Shown here: piece after piece, positions 1-7,903 of the stretch
Numbering within the stretch: the first letter of the stretch is position 1
Layout: every line of letters begins with the position of its first letter
Assembly (NCBI RefSeq): GCF_000344805.1
Contig: NC_020453.1
Span: forward strand, 8,200,166-8,264,165
Reading direction: 5' to 3'
DNA from: Bradyrhizobium oligotrophicum S58
GTDB lineage: Bacteria; Pseudomonadota; Alphaproteobacteria; Rhizobiales; Xanthobacteraceae
DNA length: 64,000 nt
The notes under the pieces: generated by a model
Told to the model about the DNA's origin: nothing
Seen by the model: the letters and a program-made list of their open reading frames with translations, nothing else
Database searches by the model: none
Translations under genes and position numbers: made by a program

Positions 1-233
1 GAGAGATTTCGGTGGAGCCGGTTGCAGGCGAGCATCCGTGCGGCAAGCCCGGGCGGAATGCCCGGTACGCATGCGAGGAATCGCTCAACATGGATGTAGC
101 GCGCCGGCAATCGGCAAAACCCGTCCATATCAATCGCTGGCCGATGACCCACCGGTGCGCCGGGTTCGCTCCCACCGCTGACCTTCGGATCACGCAAGCC
201 AAAGGACGCTCCAGGTTGCACAAGCCTATTCAT
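1..233 (-). CDS. sctK: SctK-like T3SS sorting-platform protein, 5' end only (cut by window edge)
   Basis: An open frame on the minus strand begins at an ATG 27 bases after the end of sctJ and runs off the left edge, giving about 77 residues. The readable part includes YIHVERFLACVPGIPPGLAA and then RMLACNRLHRNL. This resembles the weak histidine/proline plus leucine-rich pattern of SctK (YscK, rhizobial NolU), a cytoplasmic adaptor of the sorting platform. The main support is gene order: rhizobial loci run sctI(nolB)-sctJ(rhcJ)-nolU-nolV-sctN away from a divergent rhcC1, as here. The start is uncertain because no good Shine-Dalgarno is visible; a later ATG at 128 is possible. The identification rests on synteny plus a weak motif. 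Confidence 0.55.
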   Translation of the reverse strand, partial: MNRLVQPGASFGLRDPKVSGGSEPGAPVGHRPAIDMDGFCRLPARYIHVERFLACVPGIPPGLAARMLACNRLHRNL

Positions 234-260
234 CTGCCGGCCGACCCCACGTCAATCGCC

Positions 261-1127
261 CTAGGACACGACACGCAGCGGATCACGCACCCGCGTTCCG
301 CCATCCCGACGCAGCGGTACCTTGCGTTGCGCACGTCCCGCGCGCGCCCGGCGCCAGAGCTGGAAAACTCCGATCGATCCGAGCAGTCCCACCCCAGCCG
401 CGGCTGACGCTCCCAAGATGAGCGGACTGCCACGTAGGGCAGATCCGTCGTGAGATAGGACGGATGCCGTCGTCTCGATCGACGTTGAAGGGCTGAGTTC
501 GACGGGCTCTGAACTGCCACGCACGAATACCACGGCCACCTTGTCGTAGGTCAGTCCCTCGACACTGTTGGCAATAAGAGTCTTGATCTGCGGCAGCAGC
601 ATGGTGACTTCAGCGCGCGCGTCATGCTTGATGAACACCGACGCCGCCGACGGAACCTGGTCGCGACGCAATGGATCGTTCTTCGGCAGCACCACGTGGA
701 CACGAGCCGAGATGACTCCGTCGATCTCCATGATCGTCCTTGCCAACTCTTGATTGAGCGCATGAATCAGCTTGGCTCGCTCCTCTGTCGGAGACGACAC
801 GAGACCATTGCTCGAGAACACGCTACCCATGTCCTCGAACTTCGCACGCGGCAACCCGGATGCATTCAGCAGCGTTACGGAGTCGGCAAACCGCTCCTGC
901 TCGACCCTGACAGTGTTGCTGCCGTCCTTTGCCTGGAGACGATCGGCAGCTATGCCGTTGTGCAGCAGAAGAGCTATCATGAGATTGGCCTCTTTCTCGC
1001 TCAAGCGGCTATAAAGCTCGCCTTTGCAACCGCTCAACGCGAACGCCAAACCCAGCACGAGCACGACATTCAATCTGCGCCCACGAGCGGCCCGCCAATG
1101 CTTGGCCTCAACACGGTCCATTCTCAC
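261..1127 (-). CDS. sctJ: SctJ (RhcJ/HrcJ) inner-membrane ring lipoprotein of the T3SS
   Basis: This 288-residue protein belongs to the YscJ/FliF family, which forms the periplasmic-side inner-membrane ring of the injectisome. Its N-terminal signal ends in a lipobox, ALSGC at about residues 31-35. It is followed by the two ring-building domains: ELYSRLSEKEANLMIALL, the early FliF-like motif, and DGVISARVHVVLPKND. A C-terminal hydrophobic segment (about residues 237-257) is followed by an arginine-rich cytoplasmic tail. Length and architecture match SctJ rather than the much longer flagellar FliF. The gene overlaps sctI by four bases, so the two are translationally coupled. The cluster order makes it a rhizobial-type T3SS component. 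Confidence 0.93.
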   Translation of the reverse strand: MRMDRVEAKHWRAARGRRLNVVLVLGLAFALSGCKGELYSRLSEKEANLMIALLLHNGIAADRLQAKDGSNTVRVEQERFADSVTLLNASGLPRAKFEDMGSVFSSNGLVSSPTEERAKLIHALNQELARTIMEIDGVISARVHVVLPKNDPLRRDQVPSAASVFIKHDARAEVTMLLPQIKTLIANSVEGLTYDKVAVVFVRGSSEPVELSPSTSIETTASVLSHDGSALRGSPLILGASAAAGVGLLGSIGVFQLWRRARAGRAQRKVPLRRDGGTRVRDPLRVVS

Positions 1128-1711
1128 TGCCCCTTCAAGAAGGTGTTGAAGATCCGGGTCGACTCGGTCGAGATTTTCGACATGAGCGTTGCCTCAATGG
1201 CAAACGAGAATGCGTGCTCCAACATTTGCAATGCCTGGCGGCCCGCGTCCGGCTTCTCCGCTCCCGGTCCCGCTCCGTCATTGTTGGAGGATGCCGGACC
1301 GGACGCTGCCGGCTCCGGCATGAGGTTGAGTTCGGGGGCGGCATTGTGCTGGACCCGCTCGTACGAGCTCTCCATCCACTCCATCACCTTCCCGCCGAGT
1401 TGGTCGACGGCGTGCGCGGGCTCCATCCGCAGCGTGGTGACCGGTCGATGAAGAGCGTCTTGAAACGACTGCTGCGCGGCAGCTCCAGGCTCAACGGCTC
1501 CGACACCGACGGCAGCTGTTCCGGAAGCCATGACGCCACCAACCGGCGCAATCGTCGTCATGCCGACGCTCCGTGCCGTCTCAAGACCCCTCGTGCTCTC
1601 GTCACTGCTCACTCCAAACAAATAATAATGACTCACAAGGGACAGCCCGACCAACAGTCCTGCACCGCAGATCAGGCAGAGCTTTGCACGGCGCCAAACC
1701 GCGCAGAGCAT
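1124..1711 (-). CDS. sctI: SctI-like inner-rod protein (NolB position)
   Basis: A 195-residue protein immediately upstream of sctJ. The last 40 residues (QALQMLEHAFSFAIEATLMS, then KISTESTRIFNTFLKGQ) form the amphipathic C-terminal helix typical of SctI/YscI rod proteins, and the position matches rhizobial nolB. The start is ambiguous. The first ATG has an AGGA element seven bases upstream and would give an N-terminal hydrophobic helix (about residues 12-33), which is unusual for a rod protein. An internal ATG at 1561 has a good GGAG seven bases upstream and would give a 145-residue protein without that helix, closer to the family's usual length. The shorter form is my preference, but the longer frame is recorded. 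Confidence 0.7.
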   Translation of the reverse strand: MLCAVWRRAKLCLICGAGLLVGLSLVSHYYLFGVSSDESTRGLETARSVGMTTIAPVGGVMASGTAAVGVGAVEPGAAAQQSFQDALHRPVTTLRMEPAHAVDQLGGKVMEWMESSYERVQHNAAPELNLMPEPAASGPASSNNDGAGPGAEKPDAGRQALQMLEHAFSFAIEATLMSKISTESTRIFNTFLKGQ

Positions 1712-1789
1712 AATATTTTCCTAATATATTCTCCGACGCCCCCGCGGCCCCTGTGGTTGAATGAGATGAGCTGATAGCAACAAGTAACT

Positions 1790-2506
1790 GTGAGTCATGC
1801 TGTGTCGACGCGCGATCAACTACACGGTTGCCACGATTGCTCCGCGACAACGTCGCACGAAAGCCACGTTTTCTCTTGGGGCCACGGGACGTCTCGGGTT
1901 CCGGCCCCATTGCGCAGCGGGGCTACGATCGCGACCATCTGGCTGACGCTCTCGGGGACGGCAATCCACACCACGTCCGCGGCCGCAGGTGAACCTGCCT
2001 GGCCGACGGAGTCCTACAGGTACACCATCGTCGACCAGGACCTTGGCAACGTTCTTCAGGAATTCGGACGGAATACCGGCCTGCGGTTGGAGGTGAGCCC
2101 GGAAGTCCGCGGACGCGTGCGTGGGCCCCTGCCTGAACTCAAAGCCAGAGATTTCATCGAGCATCTATCCCGAAACTACGGACTCGACTGGTATTTCGAC
2201 GGCTTTCGGATCTATGTCACCAGCAACAAGGAAGCTTCGAGCAGGCTCGTTCAACTCGGTGCCGTGCCGCTCCAGCGTCTCGAAGCCGCGCTTCGCGATC
2301 TCGCGCTGTCCGATGCGCGCTTCTCCCTCAGATCGATCAAGCAGGCCGACATGGCCCTGGTCTCCGGTCCCCCGCAATATATCCAAACTGTGGAACGCAC
2401 GCTCGCGGCACTGAAGCCTCGACCCGACCAGCCATCGTCCGTCACCGTCTATCGCGGAGAGCACGTCCAAGTGGTCAAGCTCAACGCACCGGGCGGCGTG
2501 CCATGA
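1790..2506 (+). CDS. rhcC1: RhcC1: N-terminal (N0-N1) part of the T3SS secretin
   Basis: A 238-residue exported protein carrying only the periplasmic N-terminal domains of a type III secretin. After a likely signal region (ATIATIWLTLSGTAIHTTSA) comes an N0-type domain (YRYTIVDQDLGNVLQEFGRN), then LSRNYGLDWYFDGFRIYVTS and an N1/secretin_N segment ending VSGPPQYIQTVERTL. There is no beta-barrel secretin domain. Rhizobial T3SSs are known for this split into RhcC1 and RhcC2, with the gate-forming part encoded separately (7904-9250 here). The gene is divergent from sctI. The start is uncertain: the given frame begins at GTG with no strong Shine-Dalgarno, and the true start may be downstream, closer to the signal peptide. 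Confidence 0.87.
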   Translation: MSHAVSTRDQLHGCHDCSATTSHESHVFSWGHGTSRVPAPLRSGATIATIWLTLSGTAIHTTSAAAGEPAWPTESYRYTIVDQDLGNVLQEFGRNTGLRLEVSPEVRGRVRGPLPELKARDFIEHLSRNYGLDWYFDGFRIYVTSNKEASSRLVQLGAVPLQRLEAALRDLALSDARFSLRSIKQADMALVSGPPQYIQTVERTLAALKPRPDQPSSVTVYRGEHVQVVKLNAPGGVP

Positions 2507-2567
2507 CGCAAGTCGGCAGGTCCGAAAGTCCTGCCAGAAAAACCGGATGGATCAAAGGAGTGTCAGA

Positions 2568-2780
2568 ATGGCCGTAGAAGCATCGAGCATGACGACGGCG
2601 ACGGCAACTGCCCCGAGCGGCAGCGACGCGGTCTCGGCCGAGGATCAAGCAAAGTTCGAGGAGGCGTTTCTCAGCGCAATGCCGCAGGCGGCCACGTTCA
2701 TGCTCATGACTGTTGCCCAGGACGGCATTCAGGAGATGGCATCCGTGGGCGACGAGAACAGTGCAACTCCGGATCCGTGA
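2568..2780 (+). CDS. Small T3SS-cluster protein of unknown function
   Basis: A 70-residue protein. The ATG is preceded by AAGGAG at a seven-base spacing, a better start than the in-frame one 21 bases upstream. The N-terminal third is Ala/Ser/Thr-rich. The rest includes a possible amphipathic or hydrophobic helix, EEAFLSAMPQAATFMLMTVA. There are no cysteines and no signal peptide. Size, composition and location between rhcC1 and sctD would suit a secreted needle/pilus subunit or a chaperone, but I do not recognise the sequence as a known family member, so no function is claimed. Confidence 0.65.
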   Translation: MAVEASSMTTATATAPSGSDAVSAEDQAKFEEAFLSAMPQAATFMLMTVAQDGIQEMASVGDENSATPDP

Positions 2781-2870
2781 CGGAGCACGGCCAACTCTAC
2801 GACCCTTCAGGCTCTTTTGCTCAGAACAAGACAAATATGACATCGGAACGCACAACAAGGAGAGAGTTGC

Positions 2871-3557
2871 ATGTCTCGGGTCAGCTCCCACGCGCCATCC
2901 TCACGTGAAGTTCACGCCGGTCACATGATGGGTCCGCACGGACACGCATCGTCCTGGACCGGCTTTGCCGGGTTTCAGCCCACGACGCCCGGCGGGTCGC
3001 CAGCTCACCGCTGTGATGCGGGGGATTGGTGGCATCCTTCGATGCCGCCCGCTTCGCAGCAGCAAGATTCGCGGACTTCTTCCATAGCATCGGATGTCCT
3101 CGGATTGGTCGCGGACGCAAAGACCCCTGCAGACAAGGCGGCCCTGATCTCCGCTGCTATCAGCATCCTCAAGGGCGGAGCGGGCCAGAGCGACGCGCGG
3201 AAGAACGACCGGGTTACCAAGATCCTTGGCGACCTGACCCATCAGATCACAAATTCCTCGGGACCCAGCGATCCGGCCAAAGGTCAGTTGCTCGACGGAA
3301 TTGCGAAGATCCTGAAGCAGCTCGTAACCGCTCCATCCCACCAGCCCGGCGCGAGCAGCTCGGTACTCCACACCCTGAATCAGCTCGTCGACCAAATCTC
3401 AGAGGCCAAGTACCTCGACCAGACGACGAAGAACAGCATCCTCGACAAGCTTTCATCGATCATTCAGCAACTCGCGGCTTCGAACTCGGGATCGCCCTGT
3501 GACCGCTCCGCGGGACACCTCTCGGCTGACGACGACATCGCGGTCGGAGACGGGTAG
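2871..3557 (+). CDS. Unknown 228-residue T3SS-cluster protein, possibly secreted
   Basis: The start follows AAGGAGAG at suitable spacing. The first 70 residues are His/Ser/Pro/Gly-rich and look disordered (several HGH/GHM-type stretches), as expected for a type III secretion signal region. Residues of about 72-200 are helical with a repeated pattern: AALISAAISILKGG, GQLLDGIAKILKQLV and NSILDKLSSIIQQLA are similar amphipathic helices spaced roughly 45-60 residues apart. There is no Sec signal or membrane helix. Candidates are a harpin-like or translocator-associated secreted protein, or an effector. I recognise no family. It lies between two other small unknown genes upstream of sctD. Confidence 0.65.
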   Translation: MSRVSSHAPSSREVHAGHMMGPHGHASSWTGFAGFQPTTPGGSPAHRCDAGDWWHPSMPPASQQQDSRTSSIASDVLGLVADAKTPADKAALISAAISILKGGAGQSDARKNDRVTKILGDLTHQITNSSGPSDPAKGQLLDGIAKILKQLVTAPSHQPGASSSVLHTLNQLVDQISEAKYLDQTTKNSILDKLSSIIQQLAASNSGSPCDRSAGHLSADDDIAVGDG

Positions 3558-3626
3558 GCAACGTGGCCTCATTGTCGCAACGCTGACGAGAGCGATGAGA
3601 CCAGAACGTTGAAGGGAAGGCGCAAG

Positions 3627-3650
3627 AGGCGCACCTCACAAGGTGCGCCT
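3627..3650 (+). terminator. Strong hairpin between two T3SS genes
   Basis: A perfect nine-base-pair stem (GGCGCACCT / AGGTGCGCC) with a CACA loop, extendable by one A-T pair. It lies about 70 bases after the stop of the 228-residue gene and 130 bases before the next. It is not followed by a run of T, so it may be an attenuator, an mRNA-stability element or a factor-dependent stop rather than a classical intrinsic terminator. Confidence 0.5.
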
Positions 3651-3783
3651 TGGGACGGGATCCAAGCCGCCGCTTCAACCGAGAGGTGATCAGCATGAAC
3701 AACGCAAACGATCACTTCCCGGCTGGAGGGCATTCCCCGACAGCCCTATCCTCAACGTAACGCAAACATAGAGAGATACCGCA

Positions 3784-3966
3784 ATGTCCCATTCAACAAG
3801 CTCCGTTTCTTCGACGACGTCATCGAACTCGAGCATCGATGACGCCATCGCGAAGATGAAGACTGCCTTCGACGAAGCGATCAAGACCAATGCCGAGATC
3901 ACGACCAAGAAGACGCACTGGGGATCGATCGAGACCGTCGCGCAGCAGCGTCCGAACGTCGGCTGA
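3784..3966 (+). CDS. 60-residue T3SS-cluster protein, candidate needle/pilus subunit
   Basis: A very small protein. Residues 1-18 are Ser/Thr-rich (SSVSSTTSSNSS), followed by one amphipathic helix, DDAIAKMKTAFDEAIKTNAE, and a polar C-terminus. It has no cysteine, signal peptide or membrane segment. Needle and pilus subunits of T3SSs are short, helical, cysteine-free proteins encoded close to sctD, and this is the best size match in the locus. However, the typical SctF helix-turn-helix with a conserved C-terminal helix is not obvious. The upstream spacing lacks a strong AGGAGG but has GAGAGATACCGC before the ATG. Function is inferred from size and position only. Confidence 0.6.
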   Translation: MSHSTSSVSSTTSSNSSIDDAIAKMKTAFDEAIKTNAEITTKKTHWGSIETVAQQRPNVG

Positions 3967-4071
3967 TCCGGCTATCGCGTCCGACAGCTACCAACCGCTG
4001 ACGGCACGGGGCGTTCGTACCGAGCGCTCCGCTGCCAACATGGCTGCCAGGTCTTGATGCAGAGGGAGAGA

Positions 4072-5061
4072 ATGCCGGCATCACCGTCCCCATTCGAGCT
4101 CGCGATCCGATCGGGCCTTCATGCCGGCGTCCGGCAAGAACTCGACGCCGGGACCTATCTGTTGGGTCATTCGATGGACGCCGACGTCGTTCTCATGGAT
4201 GACTGTCTTGCTCCCTTGCACGCGCGGCTTGCGCTCGAGGCGGACTGTTGCGAAGTCGAAAGCACCGCAGATGGCGTTCTGCTGAACGGCACCCTGCTCG
4301 GTGCCGGCGAGGCACGAATCAGTCGTTATCCGGCCGATATCGTTCTGAACGGAATTCAGCTCCGCTGCACCCGCAAGCGAAGAACGATCGGTTTGAGCTT
4401 CTTGAGGTATGGACTAGGTACCGCCGCGATCCTGGTCTGCCTGGCCCTGCTTCTGCAGGGATTTCCCGCCGACGCAGACAAGGTCACCGGCGATGGCGTC
4501 TATGCCACGGCTGAGTGGCCGAGATCCCCCGGCTGCGTCTCCGACTGTTCCACCAAATATCCGAGCAAGCACGCCGCCGCTTCGCCCGCCCCTACGCTTG
4601 CGCCCGCATCTCTGCCTGGGCAGGGCAGAACGGGACGAACCGGCGCAGGGCCCGGGGCGCCGGCGGCGGATTTGAATGGCGCGGCGGACGCGCTGCGCCA
4701 GCGATTGGCGGCTGCCGGCCTCACGACCGTGGAGATTGTCAGCGACTCGAGCGCCATCACGGCGAGAGGAAACATTGACTCCGCGGCGCTCGGCAAGTGG
4801 CGTGACATCGAGCGATGGTTCGACGGCACGTTCGGCATTGCGATCGTATTGACGAGCCAGGTGGAGGCGAAATCTGCATCGCCCAGCACCCCTTTGACGG
4901 TTCAGGCGATCTGGGCCGGAGCTGGGCCGTACGTCATTGATGGACGCGGTCAGAAACTATTCGCAGGCGCCGTTATCAACGACGGTTGGATCGTCGATCG
5001 AATCGAACAGAACCGGGTCGTGTTGCGTCGGGGCGCCGACCTGCTCGCCGTGAGCTTGTAA
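4072..5061 (+). CDS. sctD: SctD (YscD/HrpQ) outer inner-membrane-ring protein
   Basis: A 329-residue bitopic membrane protein. The N-terminal cytoplasmic FHA-like domain (about residues 1-100) contains LLGHSMDADVVLMDDCLAPL, the usual FHA strand pattern. One transmembrane helix follows (YGLGTAAILVCLALLLQG, about residues 115-132). After a Pro/Ala/Gly-rich linker comes a periplasmic domain with BON-like alpha/beta pattern and a C-terminal strand-rich part ending RIEQNRVVLRRGADLLAV. This is the SctD architecture, which pairs with SctJ to make the inner-membrane rings. The chosen ATG has AGAGG six bases upstream; an in-frame ATG 15 bases earlier is also possible. sctV follows after 69 bases. Confidence 0.87.
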   Translation: MPASPSPFELAIRSGLHAGVRQELDAGTYLLGHSMDADVVLMDDCLAPLHARLALEADCCEVESTADGVLLNGTLLGAGEARISRYPADIVLNGIQLRCTRKRRTIGLSFLRYGLGTAAILVCLALLLQGFPADADKVTGDGVYATAEWPRSPGCVSDCSTKYPSKHAAASPAPTLAPASLPGQGRTGRTGAGPGAPAADLNGAADALRQRLAAAGLTTVEIVSDSSAITARGNIDSAALGKWRDIERWFDGTFGIAIVLTSQVEAKSASPSTPLTVQAIWAGAGPYVIDGRGQKLFAGAVINDGWIVDRIEQNRVVLRRGADLLAVSL

Positions 5062-5130
5062 GACGATGCCCCTCTGCGCCTCGATCAACGTGACAAAGGT
5101 CTTGATCCTCTTTGGAGGGGACCGCAGACC

Positions 5131-7131
5131 ATGACGGCCATTGTCGAGAGCTTGACCCGCTGGTCGAACGACAAGCGTGAGCTTCTCGTCGTGATCCTGA
5201 TCATCACCACGATCATGGCGATGATCCTGCCGATTCCGACGGCGCTCGTCGACGTCATGGTGTCCGTCAACATCGGCGTATCGATTCTGCTGCTGATGGT
5301 GGCATTCTACTTGAACGCCGCGGTGGAGTTCTCCGCGCTTCCGGCAATCATCCTCATCTCCACGGTGTTCCGGCTCTCCATTTCCATCACCATCACGCGC
5401 CTGGTGCTCAGCCAGGCCGATGCGGGGTCCATCGTTCAGACCTTTGGCGAGTTCGTCGTTTCCAGCAACGTCGTGGTTGGGCTCGTGGTGTTCCTGATCA
5501 TCACGATCGTCCAGTTCGTCGTCATCACCAAAGGATCTGAACGGGTCGCCGAAGTTGCCGCCCGATTCACGCTCGATGCGCTGCCGGGTAAGCAAATGAG
5601 CATCGATGCCGACCTCCGCAACGGCGACATCAACCAGGCCGAGGCCCGGCGCCGCCGACGGCGGCTGGAGCGCGAGAGCCAGCTGTACGGAGCGATGGAC
5701 GGCGCCATGAAGTTCGTCAAAGGTGATGCGATCGCCGGTCTCATCATCATCGCCGTCAACCTCGTTGGCGGCATTGTGGTCGGCACCGTGCAGCACAGGC
5801 TGCGTATTGGCGAAGCGATCCAGCTCTACTCGCTGTTGACGATCGGCGACGGCCTAGTCTCCCAAGTCCCCGCGCTGTTCGTGTCGATGGCGGCGGGAAC
5901 GGTCGTGACCCGGGTTGCGACAGAAGCGGCGAGCAATCTTGGCTCCGAGATCATGGAGCAGATCACGTCGCAGCCGCAATCCCTGCAACTGGCCGGTCTC
6001 ATGATGCTGGGGTTGGCCTTCGTACCGGGTTTTCCGGCGCCGATTTTCCTTTTTATGGCGACGGTGTTCGGCGGCTCCGGCCTCGCGATGCTCTTGGCTC
6101 GGCGGCGCGCACATCGAACCTCCGGCACGGCGCTACCGTCCGACCCGTCAGAGCCCACGAGAAGTTCGCGGATCGCGATCCCGGCGACCAGGTCTGCGCC
6201 GATCATGATCCTCGCGGAAGCCGCCTTGTGCGATGAACTCCGGCGAGCCGGTATCCATGATCGGATCAGGCGGACACGACAGGACGTGGCCGACTGGCTC
6301 GGATGCGCTTGTCCCGGGGCCGCGCTCGACGAAAGCAGCGCCCTGGCGCCCGGTCATTTCAGGATCGAGCTGCATGGCGTGCCTCTTCTGCTCTCGTCCG
6401 GAGAGCTGGATCAGCCGGCAACCGGAACGGCTGGGGCGCCGGCCATGTCCGCAGTGGATGCCGAGCTCCGGCGTGTTCTCGTCCGCTATGCCCCCGAGTT
6501 CCTCGGCATACAGGAGACCAAGCGCCTGCTCAACCAGTTGGAGGCCGACTACGCCGACCTGGTGCGCGAGGCCTTGCGCGTGGTTCCTACACAGCGCATC
6601 ACCGATGTCCTTCGCCGTCTGCTCGACGAGCGGGTCTCCATCCGCAATCTGCGGCTGATCCTGGAGACGCTGGCCGAGTGGGGCATGCGGGAGCAGAGCA
6701 GCATCATGCTGGTCGAACACGTGCGGCTGGCGCTGCGCCGGCAAATCTGCTTCGAATGTTCAGGCATTGATCGGACCTTGCGCTGCTTCGTGCTTGATCG
6801 ACAGACAGAGGAAGCGATCCGTGTGGCCGTGCACGCTCTTGATGAAAACACTCAGACGTCTCTCGATCCGGCCGTCAGCACGCGCCTGCTTGATGCGTTG
6901 ATCCGGCAGCTTCCCGCTGTCGATCATCTTGCCGCATCGCCGAGTATCGTACTGGCCTCCGCCGACCTGCGCCGGGTGGTCTGGACTCTGCTCGCGCCGT
7001 CCGGTCTCAACGTGGTTGTGCTCTCTTATCAAGAAATCTCAAAGGACTTTCGGCTCGAGCCGATTGCCGTCCTTGGGTTGGATGAATCACGCGAGCAGGC
7101 TGAACCTTCCCCGATCCCGGCGATGCAATGA
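5131..7131 (+). CDS. sctV: SctV (RhcV/HrcV) export-gate protein
   Basis: A 666-residue member of the YscV/FlhA family, the nonameric export gate under the T3SS. The N-terminal half has the family's transmembrane helices and the conserved cytoplasmic loop, including ITKGSERVAEVAARFTLDAL, PGKQMSIDADLRNGDI and the FVKGDAIAGLII stretch. The C-terminal half is the cytoplasmic ring domain with LIRQLPAVDHLAAS and the usual ending. Length fits a virulence-type SctV. GGAGGGG lies upstream of the ATG. The gene follows sctD and precedes a TadD-like gene, close to the rhizobial order. No truncation or frameshift is visible. Confidence 0.95.
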   Translation: MTAIVESLTRWSNDKRELLVVILIITTIMAMILPIPTALVDVMVSVNIGVSILLLMVAFYLNAAVEFSALPAIILISTVFRLSISITITRLVLSQADAGSIVQTFGEFVVSSNVVVGLVVFLIITIVQFVVITKGSERVAEVAARFTLDALPGKQMSIDADLRNGDINQAEARRRRRRLERESQLYGAMDGAMKFVKGDAIAGLIIIAVNLVGGIVVGTVQHRLRIGEAIQLYSLLTIGDGLVSQVPALFVSMAAGTVVTRVATEAASNLGSEIMEQITSQPQSLQLAGLMMLGLAFVPGFPAPIFLFMATVFGGSGLAMLLARRRAHRTSGTALPSDPSEPTRSSRIAIPATRSAPIMILAEAALCDELRRAGIHDRIRRTRQDVADWLGCACPGAALDESSALAPGHFRIELHGVPLLLSSGELDQPATGTAGAPAMSAVDAELRRVLVRYAPEFLGIQETKRLLNQLEADYADLVREALRVVPTQRITDVLRRLLDERVSIRNLRLILETLAEWGMREQSSIMLVEHVRLALRRQICFECSGIDRTLRCFVLDRQTEEAIRVAVHALDENTQTSLDPAVSTRLLDALIRQLPAVDHLAASPSIVLASADLRRVVWTLLAPSGLNVVVLSYQEISKDFRLEPIAVLGLDESREQAEPSPIPAMQ

Positions 7132-7208
7132 ACCCAACCGACCCGCGACGACACCTGCGAGGCTTGGAGAATTGAACTAGAGGACAGTGCAATATCCGTA
7201 GGAAGTAC

Positions 7209-7901
7209 ATGCGTAGCTCTGAAGGCCGGGAAACCGCGTCCAATAATTTTCTGAAAACAAGCGCCCATGGGTGTGGGCTAATGGCGTTGACTGGCATCAT
7301 CGCCGGTCTGCTCTGCACGTGTTCGTCGCTGAGCCCGGACGTTGGCGGACCGGTGCCGGCGCCCGCGCCCGCACGCGTCTCGGTTGAGGGTCGTAGTCTG
7401 CCGGCGTCCACGACAACCGCAGCAGGTCCCGCCGACCGGGTCGCCGGGATCGAAGACAAGGACGATCGCATCAGGAAAGCGCGAAGCGAGCTCGCCAGAC
7501 ATCAAGCCGAGCCCGCTCTGGCAATCTTTACCAGCGTGCTCACCACGGATCCCGAGAACATTCCGGCCCTCAACGGCCTGGGAGTGGCTCTCGACATGCT
7601 CGGCCGCCATGACGAAGCTCAGGACGCCTATCGTCAGGTGCTCGCAATCGCTCCCGCCGACATGATCGCAGGCAACAATCTGGGCCTGTCACTCACCTTG
7701 GCGGGCCGGTACGCCGACGCGATGACGGTCCTGCGGCCGATCGCGCTCGGTGAGAGCGCGTCGCCTCGTGCACGCCAGAACCTCGTGATAGCTATGGCGC
7801 TGAGCGGCGATCGCGATGGCGCCGCCAAGCTTGCGCGGGTCGATCTTCGGGAAGAGGACGTGAGGCTCAATCTCGAGATGCTCTCGGCGATGCGGCGCTG
7901 A
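7209..7901 (+). CDS. TadD-like TPR protein of the T3SS locus (Y4yS position)
   Basis: A 230-residue exported protein with a hydrophobic N-terminal segment (GLMALTGIIAGLLCTC) that ends near a cysteine, a possible but imperfect lipobox. Residues from about 95 to 200 contain tandem tetratricopeptide repeats (NIPALNGLGVALDMLGRHDE; MIAGNNLGLSLTLAGRYADA), followed by RARQNLVIAMALSGDRDGAA. That last element is characteristic of TadD, the TPR lipoprotein of Tad pilus systems. Its place between sctV and the secretin matches rhizobial y4yS. The likely role is assisting outer-membrane secretin assembly, as inferred for TadD. The ATG has AGGA five bases upstream. The next gene starts two bases after the stop. 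Confidence 0.8.
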   Translation: MRSSEGRETASNNFLKTSAHGCGLMALTGIIAGLLCTCSSLSPDVGGPVPAPAPARVSVEGRSLPASTTTAAGPADRVAGIEDKDDRIRKARSELARHQAEPALAIFTSVLTTDPENIPALNGLGVALDMLGRHDEAQDAYRQVLAIAPADMIAGNNLGLSLTLAGRYADAMTVLRPIALGESASPRARQNLVIAMALSGDRDGAAKLARVDLREEDVRLNLEMLSAMRR

Positions 7902-7903
7902 CG

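Noticed and set aside
12..407. Plus-strand open frame at the left edge
   Set aside because: It overlaps the 3' end of sctJ and the start of the sctK-like frame on the other strand and has no protein-like features.
1712..1789. tts box (TtsI-binding site) between sctI and rhcC1
   Set aside because: I looked for the GTCAG-type core with its partner half and could not find a match in this gap, so regulation by TtsI cannot be claimed.
3627..3650. Small RNA gene or CRISPR-type repeat at the strong hairpin
   Set aside because: The hairpin occurs once, is not repeated nearby, and is explained well enough as an intercistronic stem.
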